This document shows, piece by piece, positions 10,801 to 19,238 of a DNA stretch of 58,580 nucleotides. The DNA lies in contig JAUIKE010000035.1 in NCBI GenBank assembly GCA_030430845.1, positions 1 to 58,580 on the forward strand. The letters are read 5' to 3'. A model generated the notes under the pieces. That model saw only the letters and a list, made by a program, of their open reading frames with translations, was not told the DNA's origin and did not search any database. The position numbers and the translations under genes were made by a program. Position 1 is the first letter of the stretch. The number at the start of each line of letters is the position of its first letter. This stretch comes from Bacteroidia bacterium (lineage in GTDB: Bacteria; Bacteroidota; Bacteroidia; Chitinophagales; Saprospiraceae).

Positions 10801-11133
10801 GATCGTATTATCCAGGTAATTATTAACTTAATCAGTAATGCAGTAAAATTTACTGATAAAGGAGAAATTAAGGTTTCTGCGAAGCCAGAAAACGGAAATC
10901 TGCTGCTTAGTATAAAGGATACCGGTAAGGGAATTGCCTTTGAAGATTTGTCAAAGGTTTTCGAAAAATTTAAGCAGGTTGGAGACAATATGACAGATAA
11001 ACCTCAGGGAACAGGTCTGGGGCTTCCCATCTGTAAAGAAATTATTGATTTTCACAAGGGAGAAATTTGGGTAGAAAGTAAAGAAGGAAAAGGCAGTACC
11101 TTTTCATTCCTTCTACCCCTTTTTAAAGAATAA
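7882..11133 (+). CDS. Propeller sensor histidine kinase without receiver
   Basis: Second membrane sensor kinase of the operon, 1083 residues. A signal peptide (about 1-22) is followed by two-component propeller repeats (about 25-690, many W-G and W-A-T blade motifs), a Y_Y_Y domain (about 700-770), a transmembrane helix (about 783-810), HisKA with SHELRTP (phospho-acceptor His853) and HATPase with NLISNAVKFT, DTGKGI and GTGLGLPI. The kinase halves of this and the preceding protein are clearly paralogous, including the unusual long insertion after the HisKA helix. It lacks its own receiver; the CheY-like gene starting 18 bp downstream is the obvious phosphate acceptor. The signal sensed is not apparent. 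Confidence 0.92.
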   Translation: MHRLRYISILFFMLIGSTIWSQTHNIVFEDFAANGMMEGKSVIKIVQDKEGFMWFGALDGLYRYDGSSVKPFQYDEMDSTSLADNYIRALLVDSKGALWVGTWNKGLNLYLPEEESFVRYVHEPDDPTSISANDLEDIFEDSFGRLWVVTGSNGLNLLNAGRKDFRRFGGQGTLRNDSLWVVTEDREKKLWIGHRDGVDLLDLETLNRITLPTAFEELENKWVTAVHEDQLGNIWFGTWRNGLYRWNKEENSLSKIQYEDGEELLSIKDFFEGPQGRLWITAGNVYFWDPDLEQLSAYQSAINASHKLEELTNWPIFQDREGTIWVGNWSGISRYQARGNILDYSYRRLFKDRSFYKDPIRFLSEDEKGNFWIAWEEAIGYWDLQKQDLNYYDLEGKLYFEEERYAIRDVFQDARGYLWLSTNIGAYRFDLESKELVHLNELLDQEIPGLYIYTPEFISDEQGNLWIASMERGLFYYDWKKNKVNTFSNDPDVAGSIGHNLVDHIYLDDEGILWLATYGAGVERFDTGTHKVTHRFKHEPGNPRSLSQDRVLDIIEDDHEQLWVGTTDGLNIIDKKSLSVSDLRKTIGLDKGSFSSLQLNVHGRIIANNSKDLLVIDPSDLSVERIRNFAGLEHFTLVNKANRAYFIQDENNIVSFSLDSIQRNTSIPHVMITDLSYRRMENAQEKQYELKGISQKKSVKLSYQDDLITIGFAALSFTKPTQNQFKYRLLPSNPNWISLGNQSSVNFMNLPPRKYTFEVMGANGDGIWNPEATSLEIVITPPWWASSLARIIYLLGFFSALIIFIRLRLRSLINRQKILEESVVERTRELAIAKQEAEEANEAKSVFLSTVSHELRTPLTSIIGFTKLNKKSLEEKILPAIDTQNKKALRAAGQLDQNLDIVTTEGKRLTTLINDLLDLAKIEAGKVEWKMEKVDPREIIDQALSSTAVLFEEKKLALNTDISGDLGKIKADKDRIIQVIINLISNAVKFTDKGEIKVSAKPENGNLLLSIKDTGKGIAFEDLSKVFEKFKQVGDNMTDKPQGTGLGLPICKEIIDFHKGEIWVESKEGKGSTFSFLLPLFKE

Positions 11134-11151
11134 CTTATAACCTAAACAAGC

Positions 11152-11532
11152 ATGCAAGCCAAAATTTTAATCGTTGATGATGAAACCCATATCAGAAGCC
11201 TGATCGCTCAGACTTTGGAAGAGTTGGAAGATGAGGAAGACGTAGAATTATTTACTGCCAAAGATGGAGAAGAAGGCCTGAGCATTATCAGGGAAGAGCA
11301 ACCTCAACTGGTTTTCCTCGATGTGATGATGCCCAAGATGAACGGTTTCGAAGTTTGCCGTTCTGTCAAAAAAGACTTTGGAATGAAGGATGTATACATC
11401 GTAATGCTGACAGCCAAAGGGCAGGAATTTGACAGACAAAAAGGCGAAGAAGTCGGCGCAGACATCTACATGACCAAACCATTTGATCCCGATGCCTTGT
11501 TGGAGAAAGCCCGGGAGGTACTCAAATTATAG
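11152..11532 (+). CDS. Stand-alone CheY-like response regulator
   Basis: A single receiver domain of 126 residues. Acidic pocket residues DD (9-10), acceptor Asp57 in [12 protein letters not shown], the conserved Thr/Ala region MLTAKG and Lys in YMTKPFDP are all present, so it should be phosphorylatable. No output domain follows. Its place between a receiver-less kinase (18 bp upstream) and the kinase-cyclase (2 bp downstream) suggests that it carries phosphate from the kinase, either to the cyclase protein or as a diffusible regulator of it. Confidence 0.93.
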   Translation: MQAKILIVDDETHIRSLIAQTLEELEDEEDVELFTAKDGEEGLSIIREEQPQLVFLDVMMPKMNGFEVCRSVKKDFGMKDVYIVMLTAKGQEFDRQKGEEVGADIYMTKPFDPDALLEKAREVLKL

Positions 11533-11534
11533 CT

Positions 11535-14387
11535 ATGGCATCTATCAAGTTGAAGAGTATACTAGGGAAGCGCAAAAGTGAGCGGGATTCTATCGAGCGT
11601 CTGCTAGAAGCGCTCGATGGGCCGGCCGGCATATTTGACGCAAAAGACCAGCTTCTTTTGGGTACTTCTGTAAGCGATGGCACCAAAGTGGAGGTGATAC
11701 TCAATGAGCAGGTACTGGGGTATGTTTATGGGCCCGAAAAGTCTGCCCTTTTATTGAAAAACATGCTGGAACTCATGCTCGAAAAGCATGCCGAACGAAG
11801 AGAGATTGGCAATGAGGTCCTTCAATTATACAAAGAAGTTAACCTGATCTACGGCTTTTCGGAACAGCTGGCCAAAACCATCCAGCCGGATCAGATTGCC
11901 AAAACGGCTTTAGAGCAGGCCTTACAAATGATCAAGGCAGATACGGGCCGTGTTTTGCTTTGGAAAGAGCAAAATGAATTGAACCAACTGGCTTCCTTCG
12001 GCCCGGAAGTGGATACCGATCGCCTGGACCCCAAAGATGATCCCTTTATTGCCGGGATCTTATCTGAAGGGAAAGCAGATATCATTAATGATACCGCCCT
12101 GGACAATCGCACTAAGAATATTCACTTTAAGCTCCGGTCTTTAATGTATGCTCCCCTGCAAATTGGAGAACGCATCATCGGGATCATCTTTCTGGGGACC
12201 TTAGAACAGGCCAATTACAAAGCCAATGACCTCAAGTTGTTGAGCACACTGGCCCTGCAGGCGGCCTCTGCTATAGAAAGTGCCCTGTTGTATGAAAAAA
12301 ACATTTCAGAAGCCAGGGAAAGGGAGGCTTCTCTACGACGGATCGACAGACTAAAGGATCAATTCCTGGCGAATACTTCTCATGAGTTGCGGACTCCCCT
12401 GAACGGTATCATCGGCTTGTCCGAAGCGCTCAGAGATCAGTTGAATGACCCTACTCAAAAAGAGGACCTGGAAATGATCGTCGTTTCGGGCCAGCGACTG
12501 AGAAATTTGGTGAACGACATTCTGGATTTTTCCAAATTAAAAGAACAGGAAATACAGCTTTTTCTTAAACCATTGGATATCCGAACCTTCAGTGAAGTCG
12601 TTTTTCGTCTTTTACGCCCCTTGGCAAAAGCAAAAGCAGTAGATCTTGTATTGGAATTGGATGATCAACTTCCCCTGGTAGAAGCGGATGAAGACCGGCT
12701 TCAGCAAATTTTGTACAATCTTATCGGGAATGCCATAAAGTTCACCAGCAAGGGCTTTGTCAAAGTCAAAGCCCGACCATTAGGCGATGTACTGGAAGTG
12801 GAGGTGGCCGATACCGGAATAGGTATTCCTAAAGAAAAGCAAGATACCATTTTTAATGCCTTTGAACAGGCCGATGGTTCCATTGAGCGACAATATGGAG
12901 GCACAGGCCTGGGGTTAAGTATCTCAAAGAAACTGGTTGAACTGCACGGAGGAGAAATCCGGGTAGAATCGGAGGAAGGCAAGGGCTCCAGTTTTTTATT
13001 TACCCTTCCGATTTCTTCTGCAAAGACTATACCCGTAGAAAAAACGACCACCATACTGGCACAGCAACTGGATGAAAGGTTTGTGCCCGAGCAAGTAGAA
13101 GATTTTCCTCTTCCTGAGTTGCTAGATGAAGAATATCAGGGCATAGAAAAAATTCACATTTTGGCCGTGGACGATGAAGCAATCAATCAAAAAGTGCTTC
13201 AAAAGCAATTGCCGAAAGAAAAATACAATATCACCAGTGTCATGGATGGACCGTCAGCACTGGAGGCACTCGATTCGGGAGTGAAGTTTGACCTGGTGTT
13301 GCTGGATGTGATGATGCCTCGAATGTCGGGCTATGAGGTTTGCCAGAAAATCAGAGAAAAATACCTGCCGTCTGAATTGCCGGTTATTTTGGTAACAGCT
13401 AAAAACCAAGTGGAAGACCTGGTTTACGGCCTTTCTGTAGGGGCCAACGATTATTTGGCCAAACCATTTAGTAAAGCCGAATTCCTGGCCCGGATCAAAG
13501 CACACCTGAATTTGTTGCGTATCCATACAGCCACCGGTAAGTTCGTTCCGTATGACCTGATCAGGATTTTGGGCCGTGAATCTATTTTGGATGTGGTGCT
13601 GGGGGATCAGGTCCAGGAAGAGGTAACCGTGATGTTTTCTGATATTCGATCTTATACCACCCTCTCTGAGTCCATGACACCAGAAGAAAATTTTAAGTTT
13701 TTGAATAAATACATTGGTAGGGTAGGACCGGTTATTGATCAAAACCATGGCTTTATTATTCGTTTTCTGGGGGATGGTATCCTGGCCTTGTTTTTGGGAG
13801 CTCCACAGGATGGTATTCGGGCCGGAATAGCTATGCAAAAAGTTATTCAGCGGTACAATAAAGAACGTGTAGCTTTGGGTAGGCAACCGATCAAAGTAGG
13901 TATTGGAATGCACAAAGGTCCTCTGATTATGGGGATTATGGGAAATGAACAACGCCTGGAGGCCAATTTGGTCTCAGATACTGTCAATTCTGCTTCTCGC
14001 ATGGAAGGGCTGACCAAATATTACGGTGCTTCTTTGATCGTAACCGAGCCCATGATGGACCTCCATAATCAATCCGATTTCGAACATCGGTCCCTGGGTA
14101 AGGTGCAGGTGAAGGGTAAAAGACAAGCCATTGAGATCTATGATGTTTTTGAGGCAGATGTGCCGGAAATTTATAAAAAAAAGAAACAAACCAAGAGCAT
14201 TTTTGAGGTAGGCCTGAAAAAATATTACAAGCGTCAGTTTGAAGAAGCAACTGCCTCTTTTGCTCAGGTACTTAGCATCCATCCGGAAGATAAGGCCGCT
14301 CAACTTTATCTGAGTAATGCTGTTAGATACCATACTTCCGGGGTACGCTCAGACTGGGAAGGGATCGAAGTAATGGATGTAAAATAA
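11535..14387 (+). CDS. GAF-histidine kinase-receiver-class III nucleotidyl cyclase
   Basis: Soluble signalling protein predicted to make a cyclic nucleotide under phosphorelay control. Order: N-terminal region (1-90), GAF (about 95-260), HisKA with His283, HATPase (about 385-490), receiver with Asp591 in [11 protein letters not shown], class III cyclase homology domain (about 690-865), short TPR-like tail (about 890-930). In the cyclase, metal-binding Asp703 (MFSDIRSYT) and Asp747 (FLGDG) and transition-state Asn818/Arg822 are intact, so it should be active. The base-selecting Lys usually found before the second Asp (K-F/Y-IGD) is Arg743, and the second selecting position is Asn811 rather than Thr or Asp. 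Base specificity is therefore uncertain. It begins 2 bp after the receiver gene and sits 57 bp before a PycTM-like gene. Confidence 0.92.
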   Translation: MASIKLKSILGKRKSERDSIERLLEALDGPAGIFDAKDQLLLGTSVSDGTKVEVILNEQVLGYVYGPEKSALLLKNMLELMLEKHAERREIGNEVLQLYKEVNLIYGFSEQLAKTIQPDQIAKTALEQALQMIKADTGRVLLWKEQNELNQLASFGPEVDTDRLDPKDDPFIAGILSEGKADIINDTALDNRTKNIHFKLRSLMYAPLQIGERIIGIIFLGTLEQANYKANDLKLLSTLALQAASAIESALLYEKNISEAREREASLRRIDRLKDQFLANTSHELRTPLNGIIGLSEALRDQLNDPTQKEDLEMIVVSGQRLRNLVNDILDFSKLKEQEIQLFLKPLDIRTFSEVVFRLLRPLAKAKAVDLVLELDDQLPLVEADEDRLQQILYNLIGNAIKFTSKGFVKVKARPLGDVLEVEVADTGIGIPKEKQDTIFNAFEQADGSIERQYGGTGLGLSISKKLVELHGGEIRVESEEGKGSSFLFTLPISSAKTIPVEKTTTILAQQLDERFVPEQVEDFPLPELLDEEYQGIEKIHILAVDDEAINQKVLQKQLPKEKYNITSVMDGPSALEALDSGVKFDLVLLDVMMPRMSGYEVCQKIREKYLPSELPVILVTAKNQVEDLVYGLSVGANDYLAKPFSKAEFLARIKAHLNLLRIHTATGKFVPYDLIRILGRESILDVVLGDQVQEEVTVMFSDIRSYTTLSESMTPEENFKFLNKYIGRVGPVIDQNHGFIIRFLGDGILALFLGAPQDGIRAGIAMQKVIQRYNKERVALGRQPIKVGIGMHKGPLIMGIMGNEQRLEANLVSDTVNSASRMEGLTKYYGASLIVTEPMMDLHNQSDFEHRSLGKVQVKGKRQAIEIYDVFEADVPEIYKKKKQTKSIFEVGLKKYYKRQFEEATASFAQVLSIHPEDKAAQLYLSNAVRYHTSGVRSDWEGIEVMDVK

Positions 14388-14444
14388 AGAAGGATCAGAG
14401 CGACCGCTGACAAACCCAAACATTGAAAATTAATCAAGTATTTT

Positions 14445-14939
14445 ATGAACGAAAAACTGGAGTTTTATTGGCAATCCCTCAATAAGATCATGGACCATAT
14501 TCGTTTTTCTGATGCCAAGGCTGCTTTGTTTCTTTCGATTTATGGAATCCTGATAAGCATCTTTTTTACCTCCGAGCAGGATGTCTGGAAACTCCTGTTC
14601 CAAGGATCGACCACCAGGTTTATCCTGATGGTCATTACCGGGATATGGTCCCTTATTTCTATGTTTTTTGCCTTTAATACCGTCAATCCAAGGCTTAAAA
14701 ATCCTGCCTCAAAGTCCATCATTTATTTTGGAGATGTGCACAAGAAGTTTAGATCGGCAGAAGAATATTATTTGTTTGGACAAGAACAGTTTAAAGACTC
14801 GGACAAAGTATTTCGGGATTTGTCCGACCAGGTATATGTTAATTCAACGATTGCTTATAAGAAATTCTATAACGTAAGCTGGGCGCTTCGTTTTTTTGTT
14901 CTGAGTCTTATGACGTTCTTACTGGCCAATCTTTTTTAG
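14445..14939 (+). CDS. PycTM-like membrane effector (DUF5706 family)
   Basis: The 164-residue protein fits the DUF5706/Pycsar-effector pattern as I know it: an N-terminal helix with SDAKAALFLS (22-31), two transmembrane helices (about 26-43 and 58-78), the motif YFGDVHK (94-100), a cytoplasmic helical stretch (about 104-140) and a C-terminal transmembrane helix (147-163) after a K-K-F-Y segment. In characterised Pycsar systems such proteins bind cUMP or cCMP and damage the inner membrane. Here the gene directly follows a cyclase gene in the same operon, the same enzyme-effector pairing. That this copy binds the product of that cyclase is inference. Family assignment rests on remembered consensus, not a search. 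Confidence 0.78.
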   Translation: MNEKLEFYWQSLNKIMDHIRFSDAKAALFLSIYGILISIFFTSEQDVWKLLFQGSTTRFILMVITGIWSLISMFFAFNTVNPRLKNPASKSIIYFGDVHKKFRSAEEYYLFGQEQFKDSDKVFRDLSDQVYVNSTIAYKKFYNVSWALRFFVLSLMTFLLANLF

Positions 14940-14941
14940 AC

Positions 14942-15484
14942 CTATTCTTCCTCCTCTTTACTAGCTGAACGTATCTCTAAAATGTAGTCGTCTGAGTGGT
15001 CTGGTTTCTTAAACAAGCCAAGCAGGCCCGGCCGACGAACCTTTCGGTAGGCTTTTTTTAGTTTTTTGATGCGCTTTTCTATTTCCCGAATGCTTTTTTT
15101 TAAGGACTTCCTGTCCTTTACTTTAGAAGAGTGCTGACTAAGGAACAGGTACCTCTCTTTCAGGTCTTTTAATTCACTATACAAATCCCAGATCTTTTCT
15201 TCATAATAGGCCATTTTCTGAAGCTTGAATTTCTTTTCTCCCTCTGTGTGCCGAATTTCTTCCTCACTGATCAACTGCAATAGGTGATATTGGATTTTCA
15301 GCAATGTTTCTTCCACTGCGGGCGTGTCTGTCAACAAGCGGGCCTGATAATCCTGATAATCGTTTAGCACATCGATAACACGGTTACGAATGTCCTGTGA
15401 GTTGGTCCTTTTACTGAGTCTCTGAATAACTCTTTCAATTTTTGCTCTTCTGGTGCTTTTTCGCCATCTGTTATATCTACCCAT
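14942..15484 (-). CDS. Basic coiled-coil protein of unknown function
   Basis: A 180-residue, Lys/Arg/Glu-rich protein, almost wholly helical, with heptad-like coiled coil from about 75 to 145 and a very basic N-terminus (MGRYNRWRKSTRRAK). There is no signal peptide or membrane segment. Its stop lies 2 bp from the stop of the convergent PycTM-like gene, with no terminator hairpin between them, so their transcripts may overlap. I do not recognise a family. Confidence 0.7.
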   Translation of the reverse strand: MGRYNRWRKSTRRAKIERVIQRLSKRTNSQDIRNRVIDVLNDYQDYQARLLTDTPAVEETLLKIQYHLLQLISEEEIRHTEGEKKFKLQKMAYYEEKIWDLYSELKDLKERYLFLSQHSSKVKDRKSLKKSIREIEKRIKKLKKAYRKVRRPGLLGLFKKPDHSDDYILEIRSASKEEEE

Positions 15485-15677
15485 ATGTATAGAAATCTGG
15501 TATTATAGTAATCTTATAAACTGTAATCTATGATTTTTTTCAAAATAATCATTTTCACTCAATAACCAACACCCCTGCCTGCCGAATCCGCCATAAGCAG
15601 AGAAGGCAGACAACATCCAACATCCTCCTAAACTTTTCCGTTAAAAGTTTCGTATCCAAATATGTATACCCTATTTT

Positions 15678-15685
15678 TATATTTG
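15678..15685 (+). promoter_or_regulatory. Putative -7 box TATATTTG
   Basis: Matches the Bacteroidota -7 consensus TAnnTTTG exactly and lies 28 bp before the methyltransferase start, giving a plausible leader of about 20 nt. No convincing -33 TTTG was seen at the usual spacing. Confidence 0.45.
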
Positions 15686-15713
15686 ACTCGATAACACGCT
15701 TAAGGAGAGAAAG

Positions 15714-16556
15714 ATGAGTGAAAGCCAACACCTACTGCAAACAAAAGCATACTACAACAGCGATGCCGTTCAGGCCTTTTACCAGCTAATCTGGGGAGGC
15801 AACGGTATCCATGTAGGCTTGTATGATGATCCAAGCCTGACCATTCGTGCAGCCAGCCGAGAAACCGTTAAAAAAATGGTAGCCCTGCTTCCAGTATCTG
15901 TGGATGGGAACACCCGAATTCTGGACATCGGAGCGGGTTTTGGAGGAGCAGCCCGTTATATTAGCTGGCACTACGGTGCAAAAGTTAATTGCCTGGATAT
16001 TAGCGAACGGCAAAATGAATATAATCGGAAAAAAGTGGCCCATTCCGGGCTCGATCAGCTGATCCAGGTAGTTACGGGAAACTACGAAGATATTCCTTTT
16101 GAGGACCGAACCTACGATGTCGTCTGGTGTAATGATGCCTTGCTGCATAGCGAAGACCGCGAAAAAGCCATCAAGGAAGTAAACCGGGTACTGAGGCCCG
16201 GTGGGTGGCTGATTTTTACAGAAGTCCTGCATGGTGAAAATGCCGCTCGAGGATCTTTAAAGGCCATTTTGGAACGTCTGCCCATCCAGGATTTGTCTAC
16301 TCTAAAGGATTATCAGCGGCTGCTTCGTAATGCCGGCTTTGAGGAAGAACAAACCATAGAGATGCCCCAACATATGCTCACCCATTATACCAGAATACAA
16401 AAGGAAATGAAGCGGGAGAAAAATCAATTGACAGAGGCATGTGGCAGTGATTTTTATAAAGAAACATTAAAAGGAATGAGCCTCTGGATTCGAGGAGTAA
16501 AAAAGGGATACCTCAGTTGGGGTATGTTCTTGTATCGAAAGACAGTGACTGGGTAA
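15714..16556 (+). CDS. SAM-dependent methyltransferase, sarcosine/dimethylglycine-type
   Basis: Class I methyltransferase of 280 residues. The SAM-binding motif LDIGAGFGGAARY (about 65-77), acidic post-I loop LDISER, and LRPGGWL are clear. The N-terminus with YYNSDAVQAFY, then WGGNGIHVGLYDD, resembles sarcosine/dimethylglycine N-methyltransferases and related small-molecule methylases that make glycine betaine. That substrate is a guess; a related amine or quinone-type substrate is possible. A Shine-Dalgarno-like AAGGAGAG sits just before the ATG, unusually clear for this window. It is followed by a GGCTGGCGAA-type hairpin, so it appears to be a single-gene unit. Confidence 0.85.
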   Translation: MSESQHLLQTKAYYNSDAVQAFYQLIWGGNGIHVGLYDDPSLTIRAASRETVKKMVALLPVSVDGNTRILDIGAGFGGAARYISWHYGAKVNCLDISERQNEYNRKKVAHSGLDQLIQVVTGNYEDIPFEDRTYDVVWCNDALLHSEDREKAIKEVNRVLRPGGWLIFTEVLHGENAARGSLKAILERLPIQDLSTLKDYQRLLRNAGFEEEQTIEMPQHMLTHYTRIQKEMKREKNQLTEACGSDFYKETLKGMSLWIRGVKKGYLSWGMFLYRKTVTG

Positions 16557-16566
16557 TATCATTTCA

Positions 16567-16596
16567 GGCTGGCGAACTTGTCTGGGTTCGCCAGCC
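16567..16596. terminator. Hairpin after the methyltransferase gene
   Basis: An 11-bp perfect stem GGCTGGCGAAC and its complement around an 8-nt loop. It is a member of the recurring GGCTGGCGAA hairpin family, and no strong T tract follows. Confidence 0.65.
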
Positions 16597-16709
16597 CAAA
16601 AAACTCCTTACCCAGGTTAAGCTAAACGGCGATCCTTCCGGTCAATCAAGTTATGCAATTGAATTGGAGCATACGACTCGCTTTTTCATGTTCCATAGCA
16701 TGAAGCTCT

Positions 16710-16743
16710 TTTATTCAATTGTGAGCAATATCGCATCTTGAAT
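16710..16743 (+). promoter_or_regulatory. Shared upstream motif, copy 1 (tail tube)
   Basis: This stretch (TTTATTCAATTGTGAGC, then ATATCGCA and CTTGA) is nearly identical, about 31 of 33 positions, to the one before the PAAR gene at 19186-19219. It ends about 40 bp upstream of the tail tube start. Two copies at equivalent places before co-directional genes of one module suggest a common promoter or operator. Confidence 0.6.
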
Positions 16744-16784
16744 TAGTTAAACTGATTTTATCCTATAAAACTTAACAATTTATC

Positions 16785-17243
16785 ATGGAGAACGCGCTTA
16801 ATGGCTTTTACTTTACCGTCAGTATTCCGGAAGGGGGCCAGACTGATGCCAGTTTTCAGGAAATTCAGGGCCTGAAAGTAGAAATAGAAACCGAAAAAAT
16901 TGAATCGGATGATGATAGTGAGCTTTCTTATCAGCTTCCTAAAGGAGGAAAATACAGCAATCTGGTACTCAAAAGAGGGATGATTGTTCGTTACAGTCCT
17001 TTTGCCAAATGGTGCATGGATTGTATACAATCTGACTTTGTTAAAAAAATAAAGACCCAAAATATGACCGTTAAACTGCTGGATCCAAATGAGCCTTCCA
17101 ACTCTATGGCGGAATGGGTATTCTATAATGCTTATCCTGTGAAATGGGATTTATCGGCATTTAATGCTGCGGAGGCGGAAATTCTTACGGAAACCATTGA
17201 AATTGCTTACACTTATTTTGATTATCACCCAAAAGGGAACTAA
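16785..17243 (+). CDS. Contractile-injection tail tube protein (gp19/Afp1-like)
   Basis: A 152-residue protein with the layout of T4 gp19-type tube proteins used in phage tails and extracellular contractile injection systems (Afp1/Pvc1): N-terminal FYFTVSI strand, FQEIQGLKVE, the loop Y-Q-L-P-K-G-G-K-Y-S-N, the strand LVLKRGM, and C-terminal EWVFYNAYPVKW plus TETIEIAYTYFDY. Such subunits stack as hexameric rings to form the inner tube. A spike and a PAAR gene follow in the same direction, but no sheath, baseplate or AAA ATPase gene is in the window, so the tube may act with parts encoded elsewhere or in a reduced device. Confidence 0.87.
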   Translation: MENALNGFYFTVSIPEGGQTDASFQEIQGLKVEIETEKIESDDDSELSYQLPKGGKYSNLVLKRGMIVRYSPFAKWCMDCIQSDFVKKIKTQNMTVKLLDPNEPSNSMAEWVFYNAYPVKWDLSAFNAAEAEILTETIEIAYTYFDYHPKGN

Positions 17244-17298
17244 GCTAATTAACGCAAGTTGCAACGCTACTTAAATCAAATAACCAAATCTAAAACCT

Positions 17299-19089
17299 AT
17301 GCCTAACACACCCGAAATACACGACAGCGCCATGCTTTCCTTAGAATTGCTGATCAATGGAAGTGCAATAGGTGATCAGTTTATGGTGGTCTCGGCCAAA
17401 GTTGAAAGAGCCGTTAATCAAATCTCGACAGCTACCATCATTATGGCCGATGATCAAGTGGGTAGCCAGAGCTTTGAAGCCAGCGAATCTGATTTTTTTG
17501 TACCTGGAACTGCGCTTGAGTTGAAAGTGGGCTTCGACCTGAAGATACATTCCATTTTTAAAGGGATCATCACCGGCCATCGCATTCGCGCCCGAAGAAA
17601 TAGGCCCTCCGAACTACAAATCTTTTGTTCGGATGAATCAATAAAGATGACTCTGGGTAGAAAAAGTAAAAATTTTGAGGAAAAAACCGATGGTGATATC
17701 ATAAAGGGGATTATCCAGGAGTATGGCTTGAAGGCTGAAGTAGGTGCTACTGCTTATCAGCATGCGAGTATGATTCAGTATGCTTCGACAGATTGGGATT
17801 TTGTACTCTCCAGGGCGAAAGCCAACGGCTTAATTTTAACCAATATTGACGGAACGGTAAAGGTTGACAAACCTTCCGTGAGCAGCCCTCCCTTATTGAC
17901 GGTAGATAAGGATAGAGATCTCTACGAATTTGACCTGGAGTTGGATGCTCAGTCTCAAATGGTGGATGTGAATTGCCTGGCCTGGGACCATAAACTGCAA
18001 TCGGTCATAGAAGCTAAATCAGAAGAGCCAACCGTAAACCCGCAAGGAAATATTACAGGTGAAAAATTGGCGGAAGTGCTGAATGTTAAAGGCTTTCAAC
18101 TCCAAACTAGCGGCTCCCTCGAAGAGACGGAGCTCAAAAGTTGGGCCGACGGCACTTTGATGAAAGCGCGAATGGCCAGAATACAAGGTTTCATTGAATT
18201 TATCGGCAGCGAACTAGCCCTTCCTGATACTTTGATTGAGATCCACGGCCTGGGAGATCGTTTTAATGGTAATGCTTATGTATCAGGCATGGAGCACCTC
18301 ATTGAAAAGGGCCAATGGCGAACGAAGGCGTTCATAGGCTTGGATGAGAAAAAACATGTTGATCCGGCGCATAGTATTACCGCTCCTCCGGCAGGAGGAA
18401 TCCTGCCAGGCCTGGAAGGCTTACAAGTCGGTACCGTCATAAAAGTAGACGGAGACCCTGACGGAAACACTCGAATCCTGGTGGACGTCCCCCTGATTGA
18501 ACCCTCCGGTGCCGGTATCTGGGCCAGGATCTCCAATTTCTATGCGACGAAGAATGCCGGTAGCTTTTTCCTGCCCGAACTCGGAGATGAAGTGGTGCTG
18601 GGTTTTCTCAATAATGACCCACGCTATGCCGTCATTTTGGGTACGCTTTATAGTCAGAAGAAAACAGCTCCTTTTACACCGGAAGAGAAAAACAACATGA
18701 AGGCATTCATCACGAAAAGTCAGTTAAAAATCACTTTCCTGGAAGAGGATAAGGACATTATGATCGAAACACCTGGAGGAAATAAAATAAGCCTGAGTGA
18801 TAAAAACAAAAGCATTGAATTAGTAGATAGTAACAAAAACAAACTGGTGATGGATAGATCCGGAATCCTGCTGGATTCTGCTAGGGATATTGTCCTCAAA
18901 GCCAAAGGGAATGTGAAAATCGATGCCAGTGCAGGCATCAGCCTGGATGCCAAAGCTGACGTATCAGTCGAAGGCCTGAATGTAACCAATTCGGCTAAAG
19001 TGAGCTTTAAAGGCCAGGGCCGGGCTTCCGCCGAATTATCCGCCGCCGGCCAAACCACCGTCAAGGGAGCCATGGTAATGATTAACTAA
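17299..19089 (+). CDS. VgrG/gp5-like spike protein
   Basis: The 596-residue protein combines the gp27-like hub fold (about 1-370, including the conserved STDWDFVLSRAKANG block), a gp5 OB-fold (about 380-465: GTVIKVDGDPDGNTRI through ELGDEVVLGFLNNDP) and a C-terminal triple-strand beta-helix (about 475-596) with repeating ISLSDKN and ISLDAKAD-type strands. It is the central spike that carries the PAAR tip and punctures target membranes in VgrG/Afp8-type assemblies. No lysozyme or other effector domain is fused to it. It follows the tube gene by 55 bp and is separated from PAAR by a long hairpin. Confidence 0.9.
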   Translation: MPNTPEIHDSAMLSLELLINGSAIGDQFMVVSAKVERAVNQISTATIIMADDQVGSQSFEASESDFFVPGTALELKVGFDLKIHSIFKGIITGHRIRARRNRPSELQIFCSDESIKMTLGRKSKNFEEKTDGDIIKGIIQEYGLKAEVGATAYQHASMIQYASTDWDFVLSRAKANGLILTNIDGTVKVDKPSVSSPPLLTVDKDRDLYEFDLELDAQSQMVDVNCLAWDHKLQSVIEAKSEEPTVNPQGNITGEKLAEVLNVKGFQLQTSGSLEETELKSWADGTLMKARMARIQGFIEFIGSELALPDTLIEIHGLGDRFNGNAYVSGMEHLIEKGQWRTKAFIGLDEKKHVDPAHSITAPPAGGILPGLEGLQVGTVIKVDGDPDGNTRILVDVPLIEPSGAGIWARISNFYATKNAGSFFLPELGDEVVLGFLNNDPRYAVILGTLYSQKKTAPFTPEEKNNMKAFITKSQLKITFLEEDKDIMIETPGGNKISLSDKNKSIELVDSNKNKLVMDRSGILLDSARDIVLKAKGNVKIDASAGISLDAKADVSVEGLNVTNSAKVSFKGQGRASAELSAAGQTTVKGAMVMIN

Positions 19090-19120
19090 TCCAAGTTGCG
19101 ATGGACATAAGATAAATTTC

Positions 19121-19178
19121 ATTACAGTTTGTAAGTTAGGTTGCGGCGGCTGCCGCAACCTAACTTACAAACTGTAAT
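19121..19178. terminator. 27-bp perfect-stem hairpin between spike and PAAR
   Basis: ATTACAGTTTGTAAGTTAGG plus TTGCGGC pairs perfectly with its complement around the loop GGCT. It has no T tract of its own. The stem is much longer than an ordinary terminator and sits inside a functional module, so it may trim expression of PAAR relative to the spike or be a mobile palindromic repeat. Confidence 0.7.
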
Positions 19179-19185
19179 AGAAAAA

Positions 19186-19219
19186 TTTATTCAATTGTGA
19201 GCTATATCGCAACTTGATA
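19186..19219 (+). promoter_or_regulatory. Shared upstream motif, copy 2 (PAAR)
   Basis: Second copy of the motif found before the tail tube gene. It lies directly after the long hairpin and about 20 bp before the PAAR start, so the PAAR gene may have its own promoter regulated together with the tube gene. Confidence 0.58.
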
Positions 19220-19238
19220 TAATTAACACAAAACAAAT

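Noticed and set aside
3465..11133. Bacteroides-type hybrid two-component sensor for polysaccharide use
   Set aside because: No AraC-type DNA-binding domain at the C-terminus and no SusC/SusD or polysaccharide-degrading locus next to it.
13254..13952. 232-residue minus-strand frame
   Set aside because: It lies opposite the receiver/cyclase domains, where codon bias commonly leaves long antisense frames.
16715..16726. Similarity of CAATTGTGAGC to the lac operator
   Set aside because: Only 11 bases match, there is no LacI-type gene or sugar context, and the similarity ends at the point where the lac palindrome continues.
16517..16741. Small frame after the methyltransferase
   Set aside because: It starts inside the methyltransferase gene and includes the hairpin; no separate start signal.
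19121..19178. Possible insertion-sequence end
   Set aside because: A hairpin only; no transposase gene and no flanking duplication visible.
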